The notes under the pieces are model-generated. The model searched no databases. It saw only the letters and a program-made list of their open reading frames with translations, and was not told the origin of the DNA. DNA of 64,000 bases from Nodosilinea sp. WJT8-NPBG4 (GTDB taxonomy: Bacteria; Cyanobacteriota; Cyanobacteriia; Phormidesmidales; Phormidesmidaceae), in assembly GCA_019359285.1 (NCBI GenBank), contig JAHHHQ010000020.1:1-64000 (forward strand), given 5' to 3'. The position numbers were made by a program, and so were the translations under genes. Shown here in pieces: positions 7,187-16,242 of this stretch (position 1 is the first letter of the stretch; each line of letters begins with the position of its first letter).

Positions 7187-8686
7187 CTACCGCGGCACGG
7201 TGGCTTCAAATGTGCGCCCATCTTCGCGACAGATTTCGTAGATCATGTTGCGACCCGACAGCGCCACGATGGGCAGGCTGCCACCCGGCTCGGTCCACTG
7301 GCTCACCATGTAGAAGTTGTCTAGGCCGGGGAGGCGCTTGGGCACACCTTTGATCATCAGCGGCATAGTGTCTTTGGTCAGCAACCAGCCGCAGCTGGCA
7401 CCCTGCCAGTTACCGGTGAGTTTTTCATAGCTGAGGGGAGTAGTTATCTCCATGTTTTCCACAGCTGCCCCCAAGCCTGTGTAAAACTCCTCCATGCGCT
7501 CAATCAACGTCTCCGCCACTTGATTTTGATGGGCTGCATGGCTCCCTTGCCAATCGCTGTAGTGGGTAGTCACCATAAGGCTCACGACTGACTTGCCGGC
7601 AGGAGCCAGCGATGGATCAAAGCAATAGTGTTTGACGCCAATTTCGGTATGGGGCTGGTTGGCGATCGCGATCGGCTCCTCCAACAAATGCGTCACCCAG
7701 TGGGGCCGATGGGAAAAATCCATATTTACCCCTAGCGACACCTGAAACTGGGAATGCATAGGTAGATGCCCGTCGTAAAGCTTTTCGATGCGGCGGTTGA
7801 CGTACTCGCCCTTGAGCAGGTCAAAGATGGTGCGGCGACCGTCGCAGGCAGAGATCACTCGGTCTGCCCGGTGCTCTTCGCCGTTGGTCAGGCGCACCCC
7901 TACGGCTTGGTCATTCTCCACCAGTACGCGTTCCACTGGCGATGCGTAATGGATTTCACCACCCAATTCTAGATAGCGCTGCTCGATCGCGCGGGAAAAT
8001 GCGATCGCTCCCCCTACCGGTGAGCCCGCGTTGCCGTTATCCAAATAGGCCAGCAGCGACATGCCCACCATCACCGGCACATCGGGCCAGGAAAACATGT
8101 GGGGCATCGCCGATCGCAGAAACGGATTCTTCACCTGCCCCGCCAGATCTCGCAGGGAGAGCTGACTCCACTTGCCCAGCACCCCCATAAATGGCAGCAC
8201 CTGCTTGCCCAGCCGCGCCCAATCCGTCGCCGTCATCAGCGACTTGGGCTTTTGCTGCAACATCGACAGGTCAAACTCTTTAAACTTGCGCACCCCCTTG
8301 CAGAAGGCGTCGATTAGCTTGGCATCCTCCGGAGCCAGAGCCAGCAGGTGCGCTTGCAGCTCGTCGGGCTGGCTGTGCACCCGCAGCACCTCCCCCTGGG
8401 GGCCATGGATCTGCATGAACTCCGTTTGATTAGTAAACTCCACCCCCTGCAACGCCCCCAGCTCTTGCCACAGCTCGTAAAACGGCTGCCCCTCCCCGGG
8501 GCCAAAGATGTAGTGAATGCCCGCGTCGAAGGTGTAGCCCTGCCGCTGCCACGCTGTGCACAGCCCGCCCGGCCGGTCGTGGGCTTCAAAAATTTGGCTA
8601 CGGTAGCCGTTCATCTGGGCATAGCACCCGGCGGCTAGCCCTGAAATGCCAGCGCCAATGATGATAATGTCTGCAGTAGGGGCCAT
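7187..8686 (-). CDS. FAD-dependent oxidoreductase, phytoene desaturase/isomerase-like
   Basis: 499 residues. The N-terminus is a dinucleotide-binding fold, ADIIIIGAGISGLAAGCYAQ, followed by FEAHDRPGGLCTAWQRQG, the FAD-binding signature of the CrtI/CrtO/CrtH (COG1233) amine-oxidase-like family. The C-terminal MVSQWTEPGGSLPIVALSGR is the second FAD-contacting block. The central region (HMFSWPDVPVMVGMSLLAYLD) suggests a hydrophobic substrate channel. Family members desaturate, isomerise or saturate carotenoids and polyprenoids; the sequence does not settle the substrate, and neighbours give no carotenoid context, so no symbol is given. It is preceded by a transposase relic. Confidence 0.85.
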   Translation of the reverse strand: MAPTADIIIIGAGISGLAAGCYAQMNGYRSQIFEAHDRPGGLCTAWQRQGYTFDAGIHYIFGPGEGQPFYELWQELGALQGVEFTNQTEFMQIHGPQGEVLRVHSQPDELQAHLLALAPEDAKLIDAFCKGVRKFKEFDLSMLQQKPKSLMTATDWARLGKQVLPFMGVLGKWSQLSLRDLAGQVKNPFLRSAMPHMFSWPDVPVMVGMSLLAYLDNGNAGSPVGGAIAFSRAIEQRYLELGGEIHYASPVERVLVENDQAVGVRLTNGEEHRADRVISACDGRRTIFDLLKGEYVNRRIEKLYDGHLPMHSQFQVSLGVNMDFSHRPHWVTHLLEEPIAIANQPHTEIGVKHYCFDPSLAPAGKSVVSLMVTTHYSDWQGSHAAHQNQVAETLIERMEEFYTGLGAAVENMEITTPLSYEKLTGNWQGASCGWLLTKDTMPLMIKGVPKRLPGLDNFYMVSQWTEPGGSLPIVALSGRNMIYEICREDGRTFEATVPR

Positions 8687-8909
8687 GGGATATGCGATCC
8701 AGCGCTGAATACCTCAACGCTAGGTTGCCCAGAGGACAACTAACCAAACCTACCAGAGTGTCTAGGATAGTGCCCCAGCTATCCTGAGGGAGTGCATCCC
8801 AGTCTGAATAGCTGACTGCTCCGTCCACAACCCCTTGCCATAAGCAGGCTTCGACGACATCAAGCCGCTGTTGAGCCTTACCTACGTTACCTAGAGGACT
8901 CCACTGACT

Positions 8910-9180
8910 TTAGGCCTTGACCGCTAGCCAGTGACTCTGTTGCTCACTCAGATTTAACGGTCCGACGATGCTTTGGATGCGCCGCTCTCGCCCACGCATT
9001 GTGCCGCTGTTGCTGCTACGGATAAAAAAATGTCCAATGTCAGGCCCTACCAACTCAGTAGATGGGCTCGAGCGACGACTTCTATCCCTTCGAAGGTGTG
9101 ACATGCGCGGGGTCCGTCTCTTCGTACAACAGTTCGGCGATCTGTTCGACATCGGCTTGGATCTGAGCACGTTTATCGGC
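8910..9180 (-). pseudogene. Relic of an ISKra4-like transposase N-terminus
   Basis: The minus strand encodes two out-of-frame pieces. Piece one (9083-9180) reads ADKRAQIQADVEQIAELLYE and ends in a stop. Piece two (8910 to about 9060) reads PDIGHFFIRSSNSGTMRGRE, RRIQSIVGPLNLSEQQ and WLAVKA. Order and spacing resemble the N-terminal part of cyanobacterial ISKra4-type transposases as I remember them. No catalytic domain or terminal inverted repeat is visible in the following DNA. Confidence 0.45.
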
Positions 9181-9319
9181 TTACGGATGCTGTTAGCTTA
9201 GTGCATCAGCGCTAAGCTAACCCCTGAGTACTTATACTCTTCGAAAAAGTGGGATGCACCTTGGCTATTGTTGATGCTCTGTTTAGGTTGGCTGTAGGAA
9301 AGAAAGCTGTTCACTGGAT

Positions 9320-12055
9320 TCAGGAAATGCGCTGACTTGCCTGAGCTTTGCTTAAACAACTAGCAAATTCTTGGGCTAACACCTGTACGTGGGGTTCATG
9401 CAACATACTCACATGATCTCCAGGTACATCATGAACCTCTAACCCTCCGCCTGCAAAATCTCGCCAACCTAACCCTTCATCCAAGTAAACCTGGGAATAG
9501 TAGATTTCTTCCGTTGCCCGAAAGAGAGTGAGCTTACCAGGGTACGTCTCGTAAATATACTTCTTAGATGCCGCCTTATTCTCTTCTAGAACCATCAGGA
9601 ACTGCTGTTCATAGGACAAATTCTGGCCTAACTTGAAACTTAACTTGTTATAGCGGTACAACAGACTTTGCCAAATATTATTCCATCGGCGCTGCACTTT
9701 ATTCAGCAGGTAGGGCAAGCCTTGGTCTAAGAGATTAGCAAAGTGTGATGATGCTCTTCCGAGTTTCGCACTGATATCTTCTGGGCCAAAGGTGTCCAAC
9801 AAGGCTAGTAACCCTACGGTTTCTCCTTGTCTTACCAATTGTTGAGCAATTTCAAAAACAATCTCCCCACCAAATGAGACTCCGGCTATGAAATATGGGC
9901 CCACAGGTTGGACTATCCGCATCTCTTGCACATAAAATGCCGCAAGATCCTTGATTTGATTTGGGGGTGCATTTTTGCGCTCAATCATTTGAGCAGATAA
10001 GCCGTAAACGGGTTGCGCAGGATCTAAATAACTAACCAGTGGACGGAGGAAAATACCATTTTCCCCTAACACATGAATGCAAAATAAAGGCGATGTTATT
10101 TCAGGATTTCCGGCTTGGATAACAATCATGGAAGAACTCATGGCAGGCACCTGATCATGCTGCAAGAATTTCGCTAGTTGTTCCACTGTTGGGGCCTGAA
10201 AAATTGCAGCGGGTGGAAGCGATTGATTGAAATGATATTCGATATGCTGGCACAACCGGGCAATCAACAAAGAATGGCCGCCCAATTCAAAAAAGTTGTC
10301 TCTAATGCTGATATTGGCGATGCCTAGAATAGTTTCCCAAATCTCCAATAGCTTGCTTTCAGTGGAATTAGAAGGAGCAACAACTGGTTTAGTCTCACCT
10401 TGGTTGCGTGTATAAGGGGCAGGAAAGTTGGTGCGATCGACTTTGCCGTTCGGCGACAGAGGAAAAGTATCCATTTCCACAAAAGCCGCTGGCACCATAT
10501 ATTCAGGAAGTTTTTGGCACAAAAAAGTACGAATGTTGCTCAGGTTGAGTGTGTGATTGGGTTGAGCGATTAAGTAGCCCACGAGATGTTTTTCTCCAGG
10601 CACATCTTCGCGGGCCAGGACGATCGCTTGCCGCACTGAGGGATGCTGCTCCAGACCCGTTTCGATTTCACCCAGTTCGATCCGGAAGCCCCGCAATTTC
10701 ACCTGAAAATCGACCCGCCCAATAAATTCCAGGTTGCCATCGGGTAAGTAGCGCACGGTATCCCCAGTTTGGTAGAGCCGAGACTGAGGGTCGTCACTAA
10801 ATGGATTGGGGATGAATTTTTCGGCAGTTCGAGAGGGAAGTTGATGATACCCAATGGCTACCCCAGGGCCTCCAATGTGGAGTTCTCCGACTTCGCCAAA
10901 GAGGACTGGCTCTAAATCTGGATTGAGCACGTAGACTTCGACGTTGGCGATTGGTTTGCCAATAGGAATTTCGCCTTGATCAGGATGGTACTGAGACTGG
11001 ATAGGATCGTAGAGGGTCGCTGTAACTGTGGTTTCGGTTGGACCATAAGTATTCAACCAGCGGGGATCATGGCCTACTAAGCGAACCCATTCTGCGTAGG
11101 CCAACCGGGAGGCTTTTTCTCCACCGACGACAACCAAGCGCACAGATGGGGGCATTGAGAGTTGTAGAAGGGCTAGCCCGCTGACTAATTCGTGCCAGAA
11201 GGCAGTGGGCAGATTGAGGATCGTAATACCATGAGTCGCGACAAACTCTAGAAACTGGCGAATAGATGTAGAAATTTCGGCTGTCCGCAGAACCAGCGTG
11301 GCTCCATTAAGCAGCGTAGGGAATAGCTCTTCAACAATGATGTCAAAGCTAATGCTGGAGAATTGCAACACGCGATCGCGGCTGTCTAATTCAAATGCCT
11401 GGGTTATTGCCACACTATGGTTGATGACGCCGCGATGGGTAATCTTTACCCCTTTGGGAGCTCCCGTGGAACCAGAGGTGTAAATTACATAGGCGGGATG
11501 TTCGGGGAGAATGGGTTGTCCTGGATTGTGCCTAGGGTAGGGTGCGATCGCGGTGTCCCAATCGGTGTCCACAGAGATTATCTGAGCTGAATGGTCTGGC
11601 CACCCATGGATCAGGTGTTTTTGTGTCAATAAAAAATTGGCCTGAGAATTTTGCAGCATGTACTGCTGCCGTTGTTGCGGGTAGGTTGGATCAATCGGTA
11701 CATAGGCACCTCCGGCCTTCAGCACACCCCAAATGCTAACTATCAGTTCCAGGCAACGATCCATCGAAATTGCCACTAATTCCTGAGGCTGCAGGCCTTG
11801 CGCCAGAAGAAAATGAGCAAGTTGGTTGGCCCGTTCGTTGAGGTCCTGGTAAGTGAGGAATTGTTCCAGGAAAGATACTGCGATCGCGTGCGGTGTAGCC
11901 TCGACCTGAGCTTCAAACCGCTCATGAACACAAGCATATTGGAGATTCTGACAATTAGACCAATGTAATCCCTCGCGCAGTTCCAAAGCCTTTGCAATCG
12001 GAGAAGGATGGCTGTTCACGTGCGATTTTGCCTGATTACTAGATATAGGACGCAT
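9320..12055 (-). CDS. Compact nonribosomal peptide synthetase module (A-T-TE)
   Basis: 911 residues with three domains and no condensation domain. Adenylation domain, about 42-550: A3 motif IYTSGSTGAPKG near 191-202, A4 SFDIIVEELF near 236-245, A5 NTYGPTE 335-341, A7 YQTGD, A8 region FQVKLRGFRIELGEIE, and A10 lysine in NGKVD (Lys538). Carrier domain: DNFFELGGHSLL with the phosphopantetheine Ser594. Type I thioesterase: GVSFGG with nucleophile Ser727 and a late His in PGDHVSML. Aligning by eye to GrsA, binding-pocket positions 235/236/239/278/299/301/322/330/331 read D-I-E-N-V-G-T-V-T; Asp235 suggests an alpha-amino acid, but I cannot name it. A phosphopantetheinyl transferase gene lies upstream on the same strand. 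The module could load one amino acid and release it by hydrolysis, transfer or dimerisation. Confidence 0.92.
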   Translation of the reverse strand: MRPISSNQAKSHVNSHPSPIAKALELREGLHWSNCQNLQYACVHERFEAQVEATPHAIAVSFLEQFLTYQDLNERANQLAHFLLAQGLQPQELVAISMDRCLELIVSIWGVLKAGGAYVPIDPTYPQQRQQYMLQNSQANFLLTQKHLIHGWPDHSAQIISVDTDWDTAIAPYPRHNPGQPILPEHPAYVIYTSGSTGAPKGVKITHRGVINHSVAITQAFELDSRDRVLQFSSISFDIIVEELFPTLLNGATLVLRTAEISTSIRQFLEFVATHGITILNLPTAFWHELVSGLALLQLSMPPSVRLVVVGGEKASRLAYAEWVRLVGHDPRWLNTYGPTETTVTATLYDPIQSQYHPDQGEIPIGKPIANVEVYVLNPDLEPVLFGEVGELHIGGPGVAIGYHQLPSRTAEKFIPNPFSDDPQSRLYQTGDTVRYLPDGNLEFIGRVDFQVKLRGFRIELGEIETGLEQHPSVRQAIVLAREDVPGEKHLVGYLIAQPNHTLNLSNIRTFLCQKLPEYMVPAAFVEMDTFPLSPNGKVDRTNFPAPYTRNQGETKPVVAPSNSTESKLLEIWETILGIANISIRDNFFELGGHSLLIARLCQHIEYHFNQSLPPAAIFQAPTVEQLAKFLQHDQVPAMSSSMIVIQAGNPEITSPLFCIHVLGENGIFLRPLVSYLDPAQPVYGLSAQMIERKNAPPNQIKDLAAFYVQEMRIVQPVGPYFIAGVSFGGEIVFEIAQQLVRQGETVGLLALLDTFGPEDISAKLGRASSHFANLLDQGLPYLLNKVQRRWNNIWQSLLYRYNKLSFKLGQNLSYEQQFLMVLEENKAASKKYIYETYPGKLTLFRATEEIYYSQVYLDEGLGWRDFAGGGLEVHDVPGDHVSMLHEPHVQVLAQEFASCLSKAQASQRIS

Positions 12056-12406
12056 TAAAATTATTTATTGACTAAGCTCCGAACACTCCAAGACTGTATT
12101 CATTAGGGATGAATCAATCCATCAGTTATGAATCAAGATGACCAACTAAACTCATTAAATTGATAAAAATAATTGCAAGGCATTGAACATTAATTTTCTA
12201 ATTAGAACCCATTAATAGAACTAGGCATAGATGTTTTGAGAGCGACAGAAAACGCTCAATTTAAAGTGGCATGCAATTACTTGCATACAGCAAATCAAAA
12301 ACACCTAATTCGGGCCCGTTGAACAATGACAGCTCTTTTCGTGTCTACCTGAAGGCAAGCAATAGGCAAATTCACTAACCTGATTCGCTTCAGTATAATA
12401 TTCTCC

Positions 12407-12502
12407 TTATGAGAGAGCCGTAAAGTACGAAAAGATTCTCGTGAAAAATACGTTTTATGAGAGAGGCGTAAAGTACGAAAAGATTCTCATGAAAAATACG
12501 TT
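12407..12502. repeat. 48-bp tandem duplication
   Basis: Two abutting copies (12407-12454 and 12455-12502) differ at only two positions. Each begins TTATGAGAGAG(C/G)CG and contains AAGTACGAAAAGATTCTC and GAAAAATACGTT. They lie in the 624-base AT-rich gap between the phosphopantetheinyl transferase and the NRPS gene, upstream of the NRPS start. They could hold paired regulator sites or be slippage; no other signal in the gap is convincing. Confidence 0.85.
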
Positions 12503-12679
12503 AAAAACGATGACAACTTAGATTATTTGCTGAGCTTATTCTTTTTATGGGTTTTTATCTATTGTCAAGTGGTGGCTCCTGCCAAACGTTCAAGGGGTGC
12601 GGTTTTACATTGGTAGCCAAGAGGGAAGCGTTTGACCTGGGCGAAAGACTCGCAACCGCTGCACTAAGGCGTTGCTGAT

Positions 12680-13519
12680 TCAGGGTATGAGCCGAATTCT
12701 GCAAGTGCTGAGGACTCGTTCAAAGTTCGAGGAATTACCCACACACAGACAAGCCGCATAGCCCTCAATTTGCCAAAAATCCATCAGTTGCCAATCCTTC
12801 AGACTTAAGGAGGTCTGAGTTTGATCGTCTTGAGTAGAACTCCTTTTGGAGAGAAGATGACGTTCTCCTACTAACCCCGTAACTAGAGTTACGGCTTTTA
12901 AGTCAAAGCCTACTTCAAGAGTATTGAGTTGAATTGAGAGCCCCCGTCCCAATGCCTTAATATATGCTTCCTTGCGTGTCCAGGCTTGGAAAAAGGCTAA
13001 GGGCTGGTAACTCGACGGCAAGCCGGACATGACTTGAATTTCGGTATCGGTCAAAACTAACTGCGTCAAATTTTGAATTGAAAAATTTGGGTGGATCCAT
13101 TCAATATCGACGCCAAGGGAACAGGTCAAATTGAAGGCAAGCATAGAAAAATTGTGAGAATGTGCCACATTAAAATGTAAGCATGTGGTGGATAAGCTGG
13201 GTTTACCCCAGAGATTGTAAGTAAACTGAAAAGCCTGAGGTTCTGACTGTAGATAAGCCCCCAGGAGAAGGCGTAGCACGCCACGGGTGATGGTATATTC
13301 GAGGCGATCGCGATCGAATTTGAATTGGGCTGCCCGTTCTTGCTCGTCTGGAGAAAGGAGCGCCGACAGCTCAGATGCCTGCTGTTGCAGCTCGATTAAG
13401 TCGAGAAACCACACATGGGTCTCAGAATCACCTAAAGAAGGGAAAGGGGTGGGCAAAATCTCTAATTCTGCCTTAACCAGCGGCATAGGTATTTGCCAGG
13501 TGATACAGTTCCAGTCCAT
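12680..13519 (-). CDS. 4'-phosphopantetheinyl transferase (Sfp/HetI type)
   Basis: 279 residues. The enzyme moves the phosphopantetheine arm from coenzyme A onto the carrier-domain serine. Family motifs in order: HFNVAHSHNFS (115-125), the Mg2+-binding GVDIEW (136-141) and AWTRKEAYIKALGRGLS (179-195), the WxxKEAxxKxxG signature. The region before them (SPDEQERAAQFKFDRDRLEY, then TRGVLRLLLG) is also typical. With the A-T-TE synthetase encoded downstream on the same strand 624 bases away, it is likely to prime that carrier domain, although cyanobacteria often use one broad-specificity enzyme for all carriers. Confidence 0.93.
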   Translation of the reverse strand: MDWNCITWQIPMPLVKAELEILPTPFPSLGDSETHVWFLDLIELQQQASELSALLSPDEQERAAQFKFDRDRLEYTITRGVLRLLLGAYLQSEPQAFQFTYNLWGKPSLSTTCLHFNVAHSHNFSMLAFNLTCSLGVDIEWIHPNFSIQNLTQLVLTDTEIQVMSGLPSSYQPLAFFQAWTRKEAYIKALGRGLSIQLNTLEVGFDLKAVTLVTGLVGERHLLSKRSSTQDDQTQTSLSLKDWQLMDFWQIEGYAACLCVGNSSNFERVLSTCRIRLIP

Positions 13520-14123
13520 GAGCGATCGCTTTTAGAAGTGCGGGTTCTTAAAGTTTAAAAAATAAAATAATCTGTCATACGTAATAGGTCAGACTTTATC
13601 TGATGGTCGAGGATGTCAGGCACAGAGAAGGGTATCAGGTCATGTTTGATGTTTATCCTTGTCTTCTACGTATTGGTCAAGCTGTTTCCCGGACGATTTG
13701 ATAGACCTTTTTGCGAAACGCCACCTGGTAGAACTCTTCGAGAAGAGTGCGGTAAAATAATTCACAGATTCCCTTGGTTTGGGGCAATTTCGTCTTAGTA
13801 CAATGTGGTCAATGTCCTCACTAGCTGGGTACAACTGGTATTCGTAGTGAGCACGTTGCTACAATACTACGTGCCTCTGCCGATAAGAATGCCCAATGCC
13901 ACACGTCGTTGATCTTGAAGCAAGGAATCAGTCGGTCGTTGAGCAAAATATACCCATGTATTAAATCGGGGCGGTAGAGGCGGCAGGAGTCCGTTAGACC
14001 TGGCTTGAGCAACGGGGGCGCAATCAGCCAAATTGCAGTTGACACTCCTTGCCTGCCGATCGCACCCCACCCTCTGGGCACCCTAAACCTTGGTATCAGG
14101 GCCATCTCAGGGGATAACACAAC
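13520..14123. other. Intergenic region, no recognised gene
   Basis: About 600 bases between the divergent phosphopantetheinyl transferase and comM genes. A 99-codon minus frame (13821-14120) gives low-complexity sequence I do not recognise. The AT-rich part near 13540-13600 is a plausible promoter zone for the minus-strand gene. Confidence 0.4.
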
Positions 14124-15650
14124 ATGTTGGCAAGGGTCTGGAGCGCGGCACTAGTGGGCATCGATGCCCTCAAAGTTGGAGTCGAAGTCGATATCTCGGG
14201 CGGCTTGCCTGGTGTAGTTGTTGTAGGCCTGCCCGATACCGCCGTCCAAGAGTCCCGCGAGCGGGTCAAGGCTGCCCTTAAAAATGCTGGCTTTCCCTTC
14301 CCCATGCGCAAAGTGGTGATCAACCTCACCCCCGCCGATCTGCGCAAAGAAGGCCCTATTTTTGACCTGCCCATCAGCGTTGGCATTCTCGCCGCTTCGG
14401 AACAGGTGAACACCGATGCCCTCAACGACCTGCTGTTTTTGGGAGAAGTATCCCTAGACGGCAGCCTGCGGGCGGTGGCTGGAGTGTTGCCGATCGCAGC
14501 AGCAGCCCAAAAACTTGGGATTCGCTGTCTGGTAGTGCCCGCCGACAATGGGCGTGAGGCCGCCGTGGTGCCAGGACTGACAGTCTACAGCTTCAACCAC
14601 CTGTCAGAAGTCGCCGATTTCCTCAACAACCCTTCAGTCCATAGCCCGGTGGTCGTTGACACCACACTGGTAATGAACTCCGCTGCTGGTGCGCTAGATT
14701 TGCGAGATGTCAAAGGCCAGGCCCAGGCTCGCCGTGCTCTGGAGATCGCCGCTGCGGGCGGCCATAACTTAATTTTTGTCGGCCCGCCAGGCAGTGGTAA
14801 AACCATGCTGGCCCGTCGTCTACCCTCCATTCTGCCACCGCTGCAGTTTGAAGAAGCCCTGGATGTCACCCAGATTCACTCCGTCGCGGGGCTGCTGAAG
14901 GAAAAGGGGACTCTAGTGAATACGCGCCCCTTTCGCAGTCCCCACCACTCGGCCTCTGGACCATCCCTGGTCGGCGGCGGCAGCTACCCCAAGCCAGGAG
15001 AGATTTCCCTGGCCCACCGAGGGATTCTTTTCCTCGATGAACTGACCGAATTTAAGCGCGACGTGCTGGAATATCTGCGCCAGCCCCTCGAAGACGGCTA
15101 TGTCACCATTACTCGTACCCGGCAATCGGTAGTTTTCCCCGCCCAGTTTACGCTGATTGCCAGCACCAACCCCTGCCCCTGTGGCTTCTACGGCGACTCA
15201 GTGCAGCCCTGCACCTGTAGCCCCCGCAGCCGCGAAAACTACTGGTCGCGCCTCTCAGGCCCCCTGATGGATCGGATCGATTTGCAGGTGGTGGTCAGCC
15301 GCATCAAGCCTGAAGAGATGACCCAGCACCAGCCGGGGGAAGCGTCGGAGCCGGTGCGCGATCGCGTTCAAGCTGCTCGCCAGCGCGCCCACGATCGCTT
15401 CAAAACCGAACCCAGCCTGCAGTGCAATGCCGATATGCAAAGCCGCCACCTGAAGCACTGGTGCCCGCTGGATAACACTAGTAAAACGTTGTTAGAAGGA
15501 GCCGTGCGCCAGCTAGGGCTATCGGCCCGTGCCATGGACCGCATTCTCAAAGTCGGCCGCACCATCGCTGATCTGGATGGCTCTGAGGATCTGCAAACCC
15601 ACCATATCGCTGAAGCAATTCAGTACCGCACCATCGATCGCATGCAGTGA
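14124..15650 (+). CDS. comM: YifB/ComM family AAA+ ATPase (Mg-chelatase-like)
   Basis: 508 residues, full length for the family. ComM is a hexameric helicase promoting branch migration during natural transformation. The N-terminal Lon-like fold begins MLARVWSAALVGIDA and contains DISGGLPGVVVVGLPD and LPISVGILAASEQV. The AAA+ part has Walker A FVGPPGSGKTMLARRLPSI, RPFRSPHHSASGPSLVGGG, Walker B GILFLDELTEF, then NPCPCGFYGD...CTCS (the Cys-rich loop), SGPLMDRIDLQV and the C-terminal helical lid SARAMDRILKVGRTIADL. It begins at the first ATG. Natural competence is known in several cyanobacteria, so a transformation role fits, though no other competence genes are nearby. Confidence 0.94.
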   Translation: MLARVWSAALVGIDALKVGVEVDISGGLPGVVVVGLPDTAVQESRERVKAALKNAGFPFPMRKVVINLTPADLRKEGPIFDLPISVGILAASEQVNTDALNDLLFLGEVSLDGSLRAVAGVLPIAAAAQKLGIRCLVVPADNGREAAVVPGLTVYSFNHLSEVADFLNNPSVHSPVVVDTTLVMNSAAGALDLRDVKGQAQARRALEIAAAGGHNLIFVGPPGSGKTMLARRLPSILPPLQFEEALDVTQIHSVAGLLKEKGTLVNTRPFRSPHHSASGPSLVGGGSYPKPGEISLAHRGILFLDELTEFKRDVLEYLRQPLEDGYVTITRTRQSVVFPAQFTLIASTNPCPCGFYGDSVQPCTCSPRSRENYWSRLSGPLMDRIDLQVVVSRIKPEEMTQHQPGEASEPVRDRVQAARQRAHDRFKTEPSLQCNADMQSRHLKHWCPLDNTSKTLLEGAVRQLGLSARAMDRILKVGRTIADLDGSEDLQTHHIAEAIQYRTIDRMQ

Positions 15651-15678
15651 TGCTGCGCTCTTGGTAAAACCCAGGATA

Positions 15679-15936
15679 TCAATCGTGGTAGCGACAGGCC
15701 AAAATTCGAATTTTGTCGAGTTGGATATCGTACACCAGACGATGCTTTTGGGTAATGGGGCGCGATCGACAGCCTTGAAGCTCATGCTTGACTGGTTCTG
15801 GTTTAGCCGTGCCTGTAAATGGCGTGCGCTGAATTTCTTGGATGAGCTCAACAATGCGAAGGGCAATCTTGCGATCTTGCTGAATCCACAATGCCAGGTC
15901 TTCGAAGGCATTGGTATCCAATTCAACGGGCTTCAT
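15679..15936 (-). CDS. YoeB/Txe family toxin
   Basis: 85 residues. YoeB-type toxins are ribosome-dependent mRNA interferases of the RelE superfamily. The frame shows KIALRIVELIQEIQRTPFTG, then KPEPVKHELQGCRSRPITQK, HRLVYDIQLDKIRILACRYHD, aligning throughout with YoeB. Candidate catalytic residues are Glu in KPEP, Arg in the SRPI segment and His in the terminal CRYH. Two departures stand out: Trp of the usual GxWSRRI is replaced (GCRSRPI), and the usual final Tyr after CRYH is Asp. Its start overlaps the antitoxin stop by four bases, the usual coupled module. Confidence 0.88.
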   Translation of the reverse strand: MKPVELDTNAFEDLALWIQQDRKIALRIVELIQEIQRTPFTGTAKPEPVKHELQGCRSRPITQKHRLVYDIQLDKIRILACRYHD

Positions 15937-16163
15937 TCTAAGCCTAGATCAATGACTAACCCTAAATCAGTGATGGCTGATGAAAGAGGGATTCCGGCTG
16001 TGCGTTTTTTAGCTTCCAATAGCCGCTGGCGCATAGTGTCGCTTTTAAACAAGTGTTGCATTTCCAGCTCACTGAGAATATCTCGCCATAGTTGGATGGG
16101 AAGAATTACCCCTGTGACATCTCCCTGGCCATCAGAGATGTATTGAACATGTGAGTCGCTCAT
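15933..16163 (-). CDS. Antitoxin partner of the YoeB-like toxin
   Basis: 76 residues: SDSHVQYISDGQGDVTGVIL, PIQLWRDILSEL, then a charged helix (KSDTMRQRLLEAKKRTAGIP) that probably wraps around the toxin. The N-terminal VQYISDGQGDVTGVILP layout is Phd/YefM-like or of a related cyanobacterial antitoxin family, binding the operon promoter. Antitoxin precedes toxin, the stop and start overlap (ATGA at 15933-15936), and length is typical. Autoregulation is expected from the family; the operator was not identified. Confidence 0.8.
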   Translation of the reverse strand: MSDSHVQYISDGQGDVTGVILPIQLWRDILSELEMQHLFKSDTMRQRLLEAKKRTAGIPLSSAITDLGLVIDLGLE

Positions 16164-16242
16164 AACTGGAAAAAGTTTATGTGCATAGAGTGTAGCAAGT
16201 GATGGGTGACAGATGGGGCACCTCGGACTACTACAAGTAGGC

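Noticed and set aside
13821..14120. 99-codon minus-strand frame upstream of comM
   Set aside because: Composition and sequence look non-coding, two overlapping frames are equally open, and no motif is present.
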